From positions 50,787 to 84,696 of the forward strand of contig NZ_QUAC01000116.1 in assembly GCF_003389455.1 (NCBI RefSeq): a DNA stretch of 33,910 nt, given 5' to 3'. The notes beneath the pieces were generated by a model. The model saw only the letters and a program-made list of their open reading frames with translations. It searched no databases and had not been told where the DNA came from. This stretch comes from Streptomyces inhibens. Lineage in GTDB: Bacteria; Actinomycetota; Actinomycetes; Streptomycetales; Streptomycetaceae. Numbering within the stretch: the first letter of the stretch is position 1; every line of letters starts with the position of its first letter. Shown piece after piece: positions 1 through 7,251 of the stretch. A program made the translations under genes and the position numbers.

Positions 1-1
1 C

Positions 2-532
2 AAGGAGCAAGAAGAGCGCCGTCGGCTGGAGGCTGAGGCGGAGGAACGTACACGGCGGGAGTGGGAAGCGGCCGTCAGCATCGCGACGATCAAGGCAGTG
101 GACGCCGTGCGGGTCGACCGGTTCGGCACCGCCCTGGCTCAGTGGCGGGCCGCAGGGGAGATGCGGGCCTTCTGCGCCGCGCTCGATGAGGCCGCTTCCG
201 TCTCGGACGACGCCCACGAAGCCGGGCGACTACGCGAGTGGTCAGCGTGGGGAAGGGCGGAGGCCGACCGGCTCGACCCGACCGTGGCCGGCAGGGCCCT
301 GACCGCCCACAGCCTCCACGCGGAGCCCACGGGCGACCAGCTACGGCCCTTCCTCGATGGATGGCATCCCCAGCGGCCGGAGAAAGAGAAGCCTCCGAAG
401 AAGGAGGATCCCAAGGCGGAAGCCGAGCCACCCAAGCCGGAGCCGGAGCGGTGGCGCAGCTTCACCGACGAACGTCTGGATCAAGGCTGGAGATATGGAT
501 CCCGAGGTCGCGCTCAATGGTGGAGGCGATGA
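2..532 (+). CDS. C-terminal part of a large hypothetical protein (truncated by window edge)
   Basis: The frame is open from base 2, so the true start lies outside the window and only the last ~176 residues are visible. The first ~30 residues are a charged, probably coiled-coil stretch rich in Glu and Arg. A compact block follows, ending in the signature LRPFLDGWHP. The 483-aa protein at 3413-4864 ends with the same pattern (W..WA, RL.P, then LKPFMRGWSP), so the two are paralogues over the C-terminal ~90 residues. This copy has an extra ~55-residue Pro/Lys/Glu-rich tail ending RGRAQWWRR. Its 3' end overlaps the convergent gene at 462 by 71 bp. Similar proteins recur in Streptomyces accessory regions under uninformative names. 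I know of no established function. Confidence 0.75.
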   Translation, partial: KEQEERRRLEAEAEERTRREWEAAVSIATIKAVDAVRVDRFGTALAQWRAAGEMRAFCAALDEAASVSDDAHEAGRLREWSAWGRAEADRLDPTVAGRALTAHSLHAEPTGDQLRPFLDGWHPQRPEKEKPPKKEDPKAEAEPPKPEPERWRSFTDERLDQGWRYGSRGRAQWWRR

Positions 533-1304
533 CACCGTGCCCGCGGTCGCGTAGGGCCTTCACCGACTTCTCCACGAGCTTCCCGAGCCGGACGACCTCG
601 TCGCGCAGGGCGACCAGCTCGTCGTAGCGATCCGCCTTGTCCTGGCCGCACCACTCCCGAACGGTCCGCAGGACGGCCGCTTCCGCGTCCAACTTGCGGT
701 CGTCCCGGCGACTGTAGGAGTACCAGGAGGAATCAGTGCGCTCCTGATCGACAGCCTGCTGCCTGCGGTCCACCTCGGGGAGGAGGTCGTCGGCGAGACG
801 GCCGGCCACGTGACGTGCGATCCGCTCAGTGACCGGCCACCCAGCCAGGCACTGCCCCTCGCGATTCTCGTGGACCATCGGATCGCCCCGAAGCTCTGCG
901 GGTTCCATCCCGACAAGCCTGGCGCCTTCGTCGAGGCGGCTCATCTCCAAGATCCCGGCGTCAGCAGCGCCGCGCCGCAGGCGCAGCTTGCTCTTCGGGC
1001 GGACGAATCCAAGTACGAACCGCGCCGCCTCAAAGTCGGCGCTGCCTCGGACACCCTGCGACGCTTCGGCCAGCACGAGCTCGCGCACGTCGTCCGCGCG
1101 AAACGCCTCGACGTCCTCCCAGCGCGCCACGAGAGAATTCGGGTTGACCCACTCCTGCAGTCCCGCGTCATCACCTTCGAGAAACCGCACGTGGAGCCAT
1201 CCAGACCTGCCGCTCCCACCCACCCGAACGTTCTCAACGCGGCGAACCGCGGCGCCCAGCTCCTTCGGCCTGGCGCGGTAGGCCCAGTTCTCACCAATCT
1301 CCAT
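462..1304 (-). CDS. Hypothetical protein of the 'GENWAYRAR' actinobacterial family
   Basis: About 280 aa, soluble, with no signal peptide or membrane segment. The N-terminus reads MEIGENWAYRARP, followed by a small beta-rich segment (VENVRVGG..GWLHVRFLEGDDAG) that looks like a compact SH3/Tudor-like fold; that is inference. The rest is charged and helical, ending DLGIHISSLDPDVRR. I recall proteins starting this way in Streptomyces accessory DNA, but no function. I chose ATG 1304 because the conserved block starts there. ATG 1346 is an in-frame alternative adding 14 residues, but that stretch has poor third-position GC and neither start has a strong Shine-Dalgarno. The gene converges on and overlaps the upstream gene's 3' end. 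Confidence 0.7.
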   Translation of the reverse strand: MEIGENWAYRARPKELGAAVRRVENVRVGGSGRSGWLHVRFLEGDDAGLQEWVNPNSLVARWEDVEAFRADDVRELVLAEASQGVRGSADFEAARFVLGFVRPKSKLRLRRGAADAGILEMSRLDEGARLVGMEPAELRGDPMVHENREGQCLAGWPVTERIARHVAGRLADDLLPEVDRRQQAVDQERTDSSWYSYSRRDDRKLDAEAAVLRTVREWCGQDKADRYDELVALRDEVVRLGKLVEKSVKALRDRGHGVIASTIERDLGIHISSLDPDVRR

Positions 1305-1558
1305 GCGCCTATTCAGCCAGGTCTGTTCATCCCATCGCCCAGCCATTGCCAAAAGAACAGGCGATGGAGAGCAGCGCCCCCTGGTGTTCCCCAGCCAGGG
1401 CCGCCTCTCCGTCCCAGTTGGCCGGATGGTGCTCACGGTGGCAACCGTCCAAGCAGTCCAATGGCCAAGCCAGAATGGTCGCACCGGCTGCGACGTCGTG
1501 AGACGTGCATCCGGGCGTATCCCCCAGGTAGTCACCCCGTTCACGGAAGGATTCCGTT

Positions 1559-2215
1559 TTGACGCCCGCGACACAGAGCTTCCCGATCGGATCGATCGTC
1601 CTGTACATGGGGAACCGCGCCAACATCACCGGCTACGCAGCCGACGGCGACGTCGAGATACGCATGCTCAACACGGGAAGCGAGCTCTCCGTCCCTCCAG
1701 ACAAGCTGTCACCCCTGACGCTCTCCGCCCCGCCGAGGCCCTCCCGGACCGGACTGATCTTCGGCACCGGACTAGCCAGTGTGTTAGTCGTGGCAATGAT
1801 CTATGGGCTCTTCGATACCGACACCAGCGAGCCCAAATCGGCGGCCGCGCAGACATCACCGTCGATGGAGGCGTCCGTTCCCTCTTTGGAGGCAGCGCCA
1901 ACAACAGCAGCAGACCCTCGCTCTGGTAACGCCACCCCGTCCGTGGCCCCCAGCTATGGGGCCGGAGTGCCCGCGTGGGCCAAGCGCCTCAAGGGCGTGA
2001 AGGCCGCGTACATCCAGCCTGGCAACCCCGCAGAAGCGAACCCAGCCGACCGTCGCGACACGATTCAGATCGAGTTCACCGGCGGCGACGCCGGCCAACA
2101 CTGCACCGCCGCGAAGACACTGGCTGGGGCCCAGTACGGCATCATCGTCACCACCCCCACCGGCATAGCGGTGGACTCAAACGACTGCCTCAGCGTGAAC
2201 CTCGATACGCCCTGA
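1559..2215 (+). CDS. Membrane-anchored hypothetical protein
   Basis: 218 aa. The TTG start at 1559 is preceded by GGAAGG about 9 nt upstream, which favours it over ATG 1607. The first ~60 residues (FPIGSIVLYMGNRANITGYA...) look like a small soluble beta domain. One transmembrane helix follows at about residues 65-84 (IFGTGLASVLVVAMIYGLF). After that comes a Thr/Ser/Pro/Ala-rich linker and a C-terminal domain (~140-218) containing two Cys (QHCTAAK and NDCLSV) that could form a disulphide. The charge pattern suggests N-in, C-out topology. It stands alone between a convergent or divergent neighbour and a palindromic terminator-like sequence. No family recognised. Confidence 0.65.
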   Translation: MTPATQSFPIGSIVLYMGNRANITGYAADGDVEIRMLNTGSELSVPPDKLSPLTLSAPPRPSRTGLIFGTGLASVLVVAMIYGLFDTDTSEPKSAAAQTSPSMEASVPSLEAAPTTAADPRSGNATPSVAPSYGAGVPAWAKRLKGVKAAYIQPGNPAEANPADRRDTIQIEFTGGDAGQHCTAAKTLAGAQYGIIVTTPTGIAVDSNDCLSVNLDTP

Positions 2216-2260
2216 GAGCCATGCTCCCGGTCTCGATTCTGGTCTCATTCGCGTCTGTCC

Positions 2261-2280
2261 GGCCCCGTTCGAACGGGGCC
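2261..2280 (+). terminator. 20-bp perfect palindrome, terminator-like
   Basis: GGCCCCGTTCGAACGGGGCC is a perfect palindrome lying 46 nt downstream of the stop of the membrane-anchored protein. As RNA it folds into an 8-bp GC-rich stem with a UCGA loop. There is no U-tract, which is common for streptomycete terminators. A palindromic operator is possible, but the position after a gene favours termination. Confidence 0.5.
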
Positions 2281-2451
2281 ACCCCCGATGCTCCGCAGCA
2301 GGTCAGGACACCCATGGCCCCTGCCGGACTCCCGTACGAACATTTGGAAAGCGTGTTGGGGCTTCGCAACGCAGTCACACGCCGTGCTGTACAACAGCCC
2401 CCGCGACTGACCACGACCGACGGCAACTCCAGAGACACGGAAGGAGAGCCC

Positions 2452-2959
2452 ATGGCAGAGAAGGAAACGGCGATCCGTGCCATAGCGCAGCTCGCTGACT
2501 ACGTGCATTGGCTACGGGAGTGGCCCGACAAGCCAACCTGGCGCGACCGGCTCCGCCGATGGGCGTACCCCGAGTTCTACCGATTCGACCGGACCGCCAC
2601 CCCGCCGAGACCCTGGGTCGACCGGCCGGCCGGGGCCTATGAGCGGACAGGTTGGCGCATCCGAGCGGCATATCTCGGATCCGACCTGGCTTTCGAGGTC
2701 GAGTACGTGGTCTGCGATCTGTGCGAGATCGGCTGGGTGGAATCGCCTCACTCCTATGAGGGCTACACGCGCTGCGGCCTCGCATCAGCCGCTCTCCGGT
2801 CTCTGCGCCGTGGCTATCCCGGGGTCAGGTGGCATACGGGGGGGGGGCGGGCACTTCCGCGAGTCCGAGCCCTTCTGGGATTCCGTTAGCGTGGGCGTTC
2901 CCGGGGGCTACACCCAGCGGGAAAGGTGTCATCACGTGGAACCGTGGCGAGCGCAGTGA
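2452..2959 (+). pseudogene. GNAT-like N-acetyltransferase, frame broken at a G10 tract
   Basis: The ATG at 2452 has a strong Shine-Dalgarno (GGAAGGAG, ~6 nt upstream). The frame runs through an acetyltransferase-like core ending in GYTRCGLASAAL, which resembles the GNAT acetyl-CoA-binding loop and helix, then SLRRGYPGVRWHT. It next hits ten G residues (2838-2847), after which the frame gives an implausible tail stopping at 2889. One G fewer would join WHTGGG to GGHFRESEPFWDSV and VPGGYTQRERCHHV. That continuation matches how this actinobacterial family normally ends, with a stop at 2959 and a ~169-aa product. The gene is therefore either a real off-state or pseudogene, a phase-variable gene, or a homopolymer sequencing error. 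The likely role is acyl transfer; the substrate is unknown. Confidence 0.65.
2838..2847 (+). repeat. G10 homopolymer tract inside the acetyltransferase-like gene
   Basis: Ten consecutive G residues directly seen. Nine would restore the long frame. Homopolymers of this length are prone to slippage, both in cells and in sequencing. Confidence 0.95.
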
Positions 2960-3412
2960 CGCGAGCACGGCCTCGCGCCAGGGCGTAGAAGGGGCCTCTG
3001 ATGAAGCATTTCTTCCACTCAGACCCGTGCCGTGATGGTCGACGATCATATGTCGCAGCCCACCACCCGGCTTGCAGGGGCGTGCACCTGATGCCGTCGG
3101 CAGGTCCAGTACAGCACCGAAGTAAAGCAACCAACCCGACCGCAACCAACCCTCAGTAGCCGCAGATGGTCGCTCGACCAGCCCACCAGGCTCTCAAATG
3201 CTCCCAACCAGTAGTTCGGCACGAAGATGTCGCCGGTTCAAGTCCGCCGCCCCTCTGTCCGGCCGTGGACGGGCGGGAGCCGTGCGGCAGGTCTAGTGGG
3301 GAGATGTCCGGAGCGGCCCATGAGGCGATCGCCCGAAGGGACGCTATCGGACTAGGTAACGAACCACGGCTGGAAGCATGCTATCGGGCGCTTCCGAGGC
3401 AAGGGGCTTCAC
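2960..3412. other. Intergenic stretch without a convincing gene
   Basis: No frame here has a ribosome-binding site together with coherent protein-like composition. At about 3231-3256 the sequence GCCGGTTCAAGTCCGCC followed by GCCCCTC resembles the T-arm and 3' acceptor strand of a tRNA. The matching 5' acceptor and the D and anticodon arms are absent, so it is at most a tRNA 3'-end remnant such as an attachment-site scar. Nothing else was recognised. Confidence 0.5.
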
Positions 3413-4864
3413 GTGCCACAACAGCTGAACGAACGTCAACGGCAGGTCCTGCGTTGGGTCGGCCAAGGTTGCCCTGACGGCGTGTGGGAGGGGTCCACGC
3501 ACAAACTCAGCTGCCAAGCACTGCAAAACCGGGGGCTGGTCACGGTATCCAGGCGGCAGGGGAAGTGGTCTGCCACCCTTACCAACGCTGGCCAGCATTA
3601 CCTGGAACACGGAACCTACCCGCCTGATCAGCCTCGCAGCAAAGGCCGAGCATCTAGACAGAAGACCGGAGCTAAGCAATCCGCCCGCACCGAAAGTCAC
3701 ATCTCCAGGATGCAGGAAACCTCGCACGTAGTAGTTCCGCAGAGAGCCGACTCCCTTCCACGGAAAAGAGCCAAGACTGTTACGGAACAGCTCCTGGACG
3801 AGCTCGCCGAAGCTGGCGGGCGGATCGTCAAGCGCGAGGCCACCGGCCGAGAGACCGAGAAATGGCCGATCCGCGTAGCCGCAGCACGCAGATCAGGAAA
3901 GGTCCCCAAAGGCAAAGAACTCCACGCAGGCTGGTGCCGCGACGGCTACGAAATCCGGCTCGTCGACACTCCTGCATGGCGCTTGGCCGTTCTGCCACCC
4001 GTCCCAGTACCGACACGACTCACCAAACCCCACCCAGTCGTCAAGGCCCTGCAAAAGCACCCCCGACCCATGGGGTTGACCGCATCCGTACAGGGGCGAG
4101 CCCTCCGCCTCATCCACGCACTGCTTACCTCAACACAGAAACTGGGCCACACCAGCGCAGTCGGCACAGTACAAGGCGCACCCCCACCACACCGGCGACG
4201 AAACGGCCCACCGCACTTCACGATCACAGCCCAAGGCCAGCAGTGCGATTTCCTCGTCCTCCAAGAACAGGACCGAGCTGAGCACATCCCGACGAAGAAG
4301 GAACTCGCAGACGCTGAGAAGTACTCCTGGACCAGGATTCCGCGCTACGACTACTCCCCCGCCGACCGGCTGCGGATCCGCATCAACGGTGGGCAGCCGC
4401 ACCGGGCCAGTGAGTGGGCCGACACCGCCACCCGCCCCCTTGAGGACCAACTCGCCGAGATCGTGCAGGAAGTAGGTCTCCGAGGAGAAGCTGCCGAACG
4501 CAAGCGACTGGCCGACCTGGAAGCCGCGCGGCAGAAGCGCCTGCGCTGGGAAGCCGCAAAGCGGCAGGCAGAGATCGACTACGCGGAGGCATACCGCGTC
4601 CAGCACCTCGAATCGCAAGAGGCAGCGTGGCGCCACGCGACCCGCCTCGCCGAGTATCTCAGCGCACTACGCAGACACGCAGAAACCCTGCCGGCAGGCG
4701 AGGAGAAGAGCGCAGTCGAAGTATGGATCACCTGGGCCGCCACCCACGTGCAACGTCTCAACCCACTCAGCGGAACACCCAGGCTGCCAGACATCCCCGA
4801 CCCTCGCCCCGAGGATCTCAAGCCGTTCATGCGCGGCTGGAGCCCTTACGGTCCCACCTATTGA
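3413..4864 (+). CDS. Hypothetical winged-helix-like protein, paralogue of the window's first gene
   Basis: 483 aa, starting at GTG 3413 with AAGGGG ~7 nt upstream. The N-terminal ~65 residues (ERQRQVLRWVGQGCPDGVW...ALQNRGLVTVSRRQGKW...TNAGQHYL) look like a winged-helix DNA-binding or protein-binding module. A second variable domain follows (~110-200: QLLDELAEAGGRIV..., then AELHAGWCRDG-type beta strands), then a central domain. A charged helix lies at ~355-400 (AAERKRLADLEAARQKR...). The C-terminal block ends LKPFMRGWSPYGPTY. That last block aligns with the C-terminus of the protein at 2-532. Streptomycetes carry many such proteins, often mislabelled PE-PGRS family. Base composition is less biased than in the operons further right. 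Function unknown. Confidence 0.75.
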   Translation: MPQQLNERQRQVLRWVGQGCPDGVWEGSTHKLSCQALQNRGLVTVSRRQGKWSATLTNAGQHYLEHGTYPPDQPRSKGRASRQKTGAKQSARTESHISRMQETSHVVVPQRADSLPRKRAKTVTEQLLDELAEAGGRIVKREATGRETEKWPIRVAAARRSGKVPKGKELHAGWCRDGYEIRLVDTPAWRLAVLPPVPVPTRLTKPHPVVKALQKHPRPMGLTASVQGRALRLIHALLTSTQKLGHTSAVGTVQGAPPPHRRRNGPPHFTITAQGQQCDFLVLQEQDRAEHIPTKKELADAEKYSWTRIPRYDYSPADRLRIRINGGQPHRASEWADTATRPLEDQLAEIVQEVGLRGEAAERKRLADLEAARQKRLRWEAAKRQAEIDYAEAYRVQHLESQEAAWRHATRLAEYLSALRRHAETLPAGEEKSAVEVWITWAATHVQRLNPLSGTPRLPDIPDPRPEDLKPFMRGWSPYGPTY

Positions 4865-4964
4865 ACGTGCTCCCGCACAGGCCAAGCTTCAGCAAAGCCA
4901 GTTTCCGAAACCAACTCGCCCGCCGTTGACCTGCGCGTCCAGCACAGTGACGCCCCCATCAGAA

Positions 4965-5235
4965 CGTGCGTCACATGCGTCGAATATGCGTCAATATGTC
5001 GCCCGTAACGCAAACAGTGCCCATAACGCACACCACAGGAACCCACAGGTCAGCACCCCTTTGCGGCGGTCTCAAGGATCGCAACACACTCAACGTTATG
5101 GGTCATCACGAAACATGTGGAACAAAAACATGTGGCAGTTGTCGCAGGTCAGCGGCACGCATGAGGAAATCGGGTCGAATAACCCGTTGTGCGTTACGGG
5201 CGCTGTGGGCGCTACGTGCGCCAATCTGACGCACG
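4965..5235. repeat. Nested inverted repeats sharing a centre near 5100
   Basis: The outer pair is CGTGCGTCA (4965-4973) and TGACGCACG (5227-5235). The inner pair is GCCCGTAACGCA (5001-5012) and TGCGTTACGGGC (5190-5201). All arms match perfectly and both pairs are centred within a base of 5100-5101. The middle contains a tandem AAACATGTGG (5111-5120 and 5126-5135) and a direct repeat CAGGTCAGC (5046 and 5145). Confidence 0.8.
4967..4992 (+). repeat. Three iteron-like TGCGTC repeats
   Basis: TGCGTC occurs at 4967, 4976 and 4987, spaced 9 and 11 bp apart. TAACGCA follows twice, at 5006 and 5024, 18 bp apart. The first TGCGTC is part of the outer arm of the nested inverted repeat. Confidence 0.8.
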
Positions 5236-5350
5236 CCGCTGGTGCGACCGCCCCTCGCCGGGGACAAATGAGAGGCGCTTGCGATGAGGCAGCAGCCAAG
5301 GGCGTAGCGGCAAGGGAGGCGACGGAGAGCACAGTGAACAAATGGGGTAT

Positions 5351-5370
5351 TCCCTCAAGAAATTGAGGGA
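5351..5370 (+). other. Hairpin with GAAA tetraloop
   Basis: TCCCTCAA, then GAAA, then TTGAGGGA: a perfect 8-bp stem closed by a GNRA-class loop. This is an unusually well-formed RNA-like structure for a non-coding stretch. Terminator, RNA element or coincidence cannot be separated from sequence alone. Confidence 0.5.
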
Positions 5371-5464
5371 GAACTGCGCGGCTCTTGACCGTCGCTGCGG
5401 CGGCACAGCGCCAATGGTGGCCAAGGGTCCTGCGGGCGCGTGGCAGGAGGCTGCCTGCTGCACG

Positions 5465-5494
5465 GTGGTGGTCCCGCCTGGGGCGGGGCCACCA
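5465..5494 (+). terminator. Strong GC-rich hairpin
   Basis: GTGGTGGTCCCGCC pairs with GGCGGGGCCACCAC with a single G-T wobble and a TG spacer, so an effective stem of ~13 bp with a 4-nt loop. There is no T-tract. It could terminate transcription out of the repeat region or be part of a structured RNA. Confidence 0.4.
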
Positions 5495-5752
5495 CTACAG
5501 ACGGCGTCAAAAGACCGGCCGAGGTCTGGGTTGGCCGACCGGGCAGGGTCCGGGCCGAGTCGACCGTTCAGAAGGGGTTTTCGGCCCCTGCAGATCGGGC
5601 GGGCCGGGGTCGGAGCGTCAAACGAGCGTCACGGGCCAGCAGACTTCTAGTCGGTCCCCGCATATGGCGTGAGCGTCGTACCGGGTGAAGTACCAAGCGT
5701 GGCAGATCGGTCGTGGCTCTCGGCAGACGGACCCTGCTGGCCGATGTCGCGC

Positions 5753-5980
5753 CTAGGAGCCGATGTCCACCGCTGCGAGCACAAGGACCGCATCGCCGTC
5801 GCCTGCGTCTGCCGCTCTTTGCAGGACGGCGCGAAAGGGAGGGCGGTCACCGCTGTTGGTGAGGACCGCGGCGAGCGGGATGGCAGCCCTGGATTCGCCG
5901 GCGTCGGCCGTCAATCGCCAATGTGTCGCCACCTCGTCGGGTCCCCCGTCTTGAGACGGCATTGGCCCACCGGCCCCCAC
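5753..5980 (-). CDS. Doubtful small ORF or gene remnant
   Basis: A 75-aa frame with reasonable GC-biased codons (centre HWRLTADAGESRAAIPLAA) lies downstream of the LysE-type gene on the same strand. Its GTG start has no clear Shine-Dalgarno, and the ends do not resemble a complete domain. It may be a remnant of a larger gene, possibly a transposase-like core, but that resemblance is too weak to rely on. Function unknown. Confidence 0.25.
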   Translation of the reverse strand: MGAGGPMPSQDGGPDEVATHWRLTADAGESRAAIPLAAVLTNSGDRPPFRAVLQRAADAGDGDAVLVLAAVDIGS

Positions 5981-6016
5981 CGTGGTGGAGGCCGACGGTA
6001 GCGACGCGGGCCCGAC

Positions 6017-6661
6017 TCAGGTGGATACAACGTTGCGGGACAGTGCGGTGTGCAGGGCGAAAGCACCGAGCAGACCGCCTGCCGTGAATCGTTGGGCGGT
6101 CAGGATGCGGGGCCGGGTGGCCAGGAACTTCGACATGCGTGCTGCGCCCAGCATGATCAGGGCGTTCACGGAGATTCCCACGACAATCTGCACCGTCCCG
6201 AGCTGAAGCAGCTGTCCCCAGGCCGGGCCGGCCTGCGGGTCCAAGAATTGGGGCAGCAGTGCGGCATACATCAGGGCGATCTTGGGGTTCAGCAGGTTGG
6301 TCAACAGCCCCATGGAGAACAGGCGGGCGTCGGAGACTCGAGGCAGGTCTTGGGCCGGGGCGAAGGGCGAGCGGCCGCCGGGCTTGAGCATGTCCCAGGC
6401 GAGGTACGCCAGGTAGGCGGCCCCGGCGAGCTTGACCACCGTGAAGGTCACCGGCACGGCGGCGAACATCGCGGACAGGCCCGCAGCTGCGGCCAGTAGG
6501 TAGCACACGAATCCCACGGCGGTCCCACTGAGGCTGACCAGGCCCGCCCTGCGGCCTTGGGTGATCGCCCGGGAGGCGAGGTGAATCATGTTCGGTCCGG
6601 GAGTCAACGCCATGCCCAGTTCGACTAGGGCCACTCCTCCGACTGCGGTCAGAGTGATCAC
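6017..6661 (-). CDS. LysE/RhtB-family amino-acid exporter
   Basis: 214 aa, GTG start at 6661 with GGGAGG ~8 nt upstream. The N-terminus carries the family hallmark LTPGPNMIHLASRAI, with the GPN motif inside the first membrane helix region, and then about six hydrophobic segments. NLLNPKIALMYAALLPQF in the middle is the second conserved block (LNPK). Length is usual for the family. Members are inner-membrane exporters of amino acids or small metabolites driven by the proton gradient. The actual substrate cannot be inferred. The usual adjacent regulator (LysR or Lrp type) is not seen, so the gene stands alone. Confidence 0.9.
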   Translation of the reverse strand: MITLTAVGGVALVELGMALTPGPNMIHLASRAITQGRRAGLVSLSGTAVGFVCYLLAAAAGLSAMFAAVPVTFTVVKLAGAAYLAYLAWDMLKPGGRSPFAPAQDLPRVSDARLFSMGLLTNLLNPKIALMYAALLPQFLDPQAGPAWGQLLQLGTVQIVVGISVNALIMLGAARMSKFLATRPRILTAQRFTAGGLLGAFALHTALSRNVVST

Positions 6662-7251
6662 CGGTCAACCTCCCGTTGTTCGTCGGGAGCCCCGTACGGA
6701 GGGGGCGCCCGGTTGCAGAGGGCGGGGGTAGCGCACGAGCTGCGCCTGCCTCGCCCGGCTCAGCATATGGCTTCGCCGCTCGGTATCTTTATGCGCCCTG
6801 TTCCTGGCCCGACATCAGATGCTGGGCCCTCTCCTACAACAAGGCTGAGACGAATGGCTCGTCCGCGGGCAGCATCCGCAGTGAGATGCGCCCAGCGAGG
6901 CAACTGGAGCTTTGCGCAGGCCATCGGTTCCAGCGACCGTGCCAAGTCGCCCAGCACGCGCTCTCTTCGCTGTAGGACGTCAGTTGCTCGTACATCGCAA
7001 CAACTCGCCGAGCACAACAGATAGGGCAAGGGAATGGGCGAGGCTACTGCGCAGACCGTCGGTCCCCACCCCCTGAGCGCCAACTCCCTTCCCGTTGCCT
7101 TGGGCTGCCAGGCCCGCGGTGGTGCTCGCGCATTTTGTACCTCGTCCACGGCGACGTCCTGGGCCGCCGCTGAGGGCGATCCAGGACTGTGTCACGGGTG
7201 GTGCGTGAGGGGTGTGGCTCTCCGTTGGGTCCAGCCGCCGTGTCATGGTGG
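6662..7251. other. Intergenic stretch without a convincing gene
   Basis: About 590 bp between the LysE-type exporter start and the ABC permease stop. Frames exist on both strands, but none combines a ribosome-binding site with protein-like composition or a recognisable motif. No repeat or structured element stood out. The LysE promoter should lie at the left end. Confidence 0.5.

Larger units (their letters stand above)
4865..5752. other. Repeat-rich non-coding region
   Basis: About 890 bp with no convincing coding frame; the open frames have poor composition and no ribosome-binding sites. It carries TGCGTC iteron-like repeats, two nested inverted repeats sharing one centre, direct repeats and two strong hairpins, listed separately. 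The 4965-5235 part is visibly less GC-rich than neighbouring genes. It could be a replication or partition site, a transfer origin, an attachment region or an untranslated RNA. No RNA family was recognised. Confidence 0.6.

Noticed and set aside
3166..3260. Complete tRNA gene
   Set aside because: Only a T-arm/acceptor-like 3' part fits; no matching 5' acceptor, D-arm or anticodon arm could be laid out.
4965..5235. CRISPR array
   Set aside because: Repeats are 6-12 bp, irregularly spaced and partly inverted; no array of uniform repeats and spacers and no cas genes.
4926..5366. 146-aa and 87-aa frames in the repeat-rich region, one with a CGTKTCGSC cluster
   Set aside because: No Shine-Dalgarno, poor third-position GC and codons dictated by the repeats; the Cys cluster comes from the tandem AAACATGTGG repeat.
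6760..7149. 129-aa minus-strand frame between LysE and the ABC permease
   Set aside because: No ribosome-binding site, no domain-like pattern, mixed codon usage.
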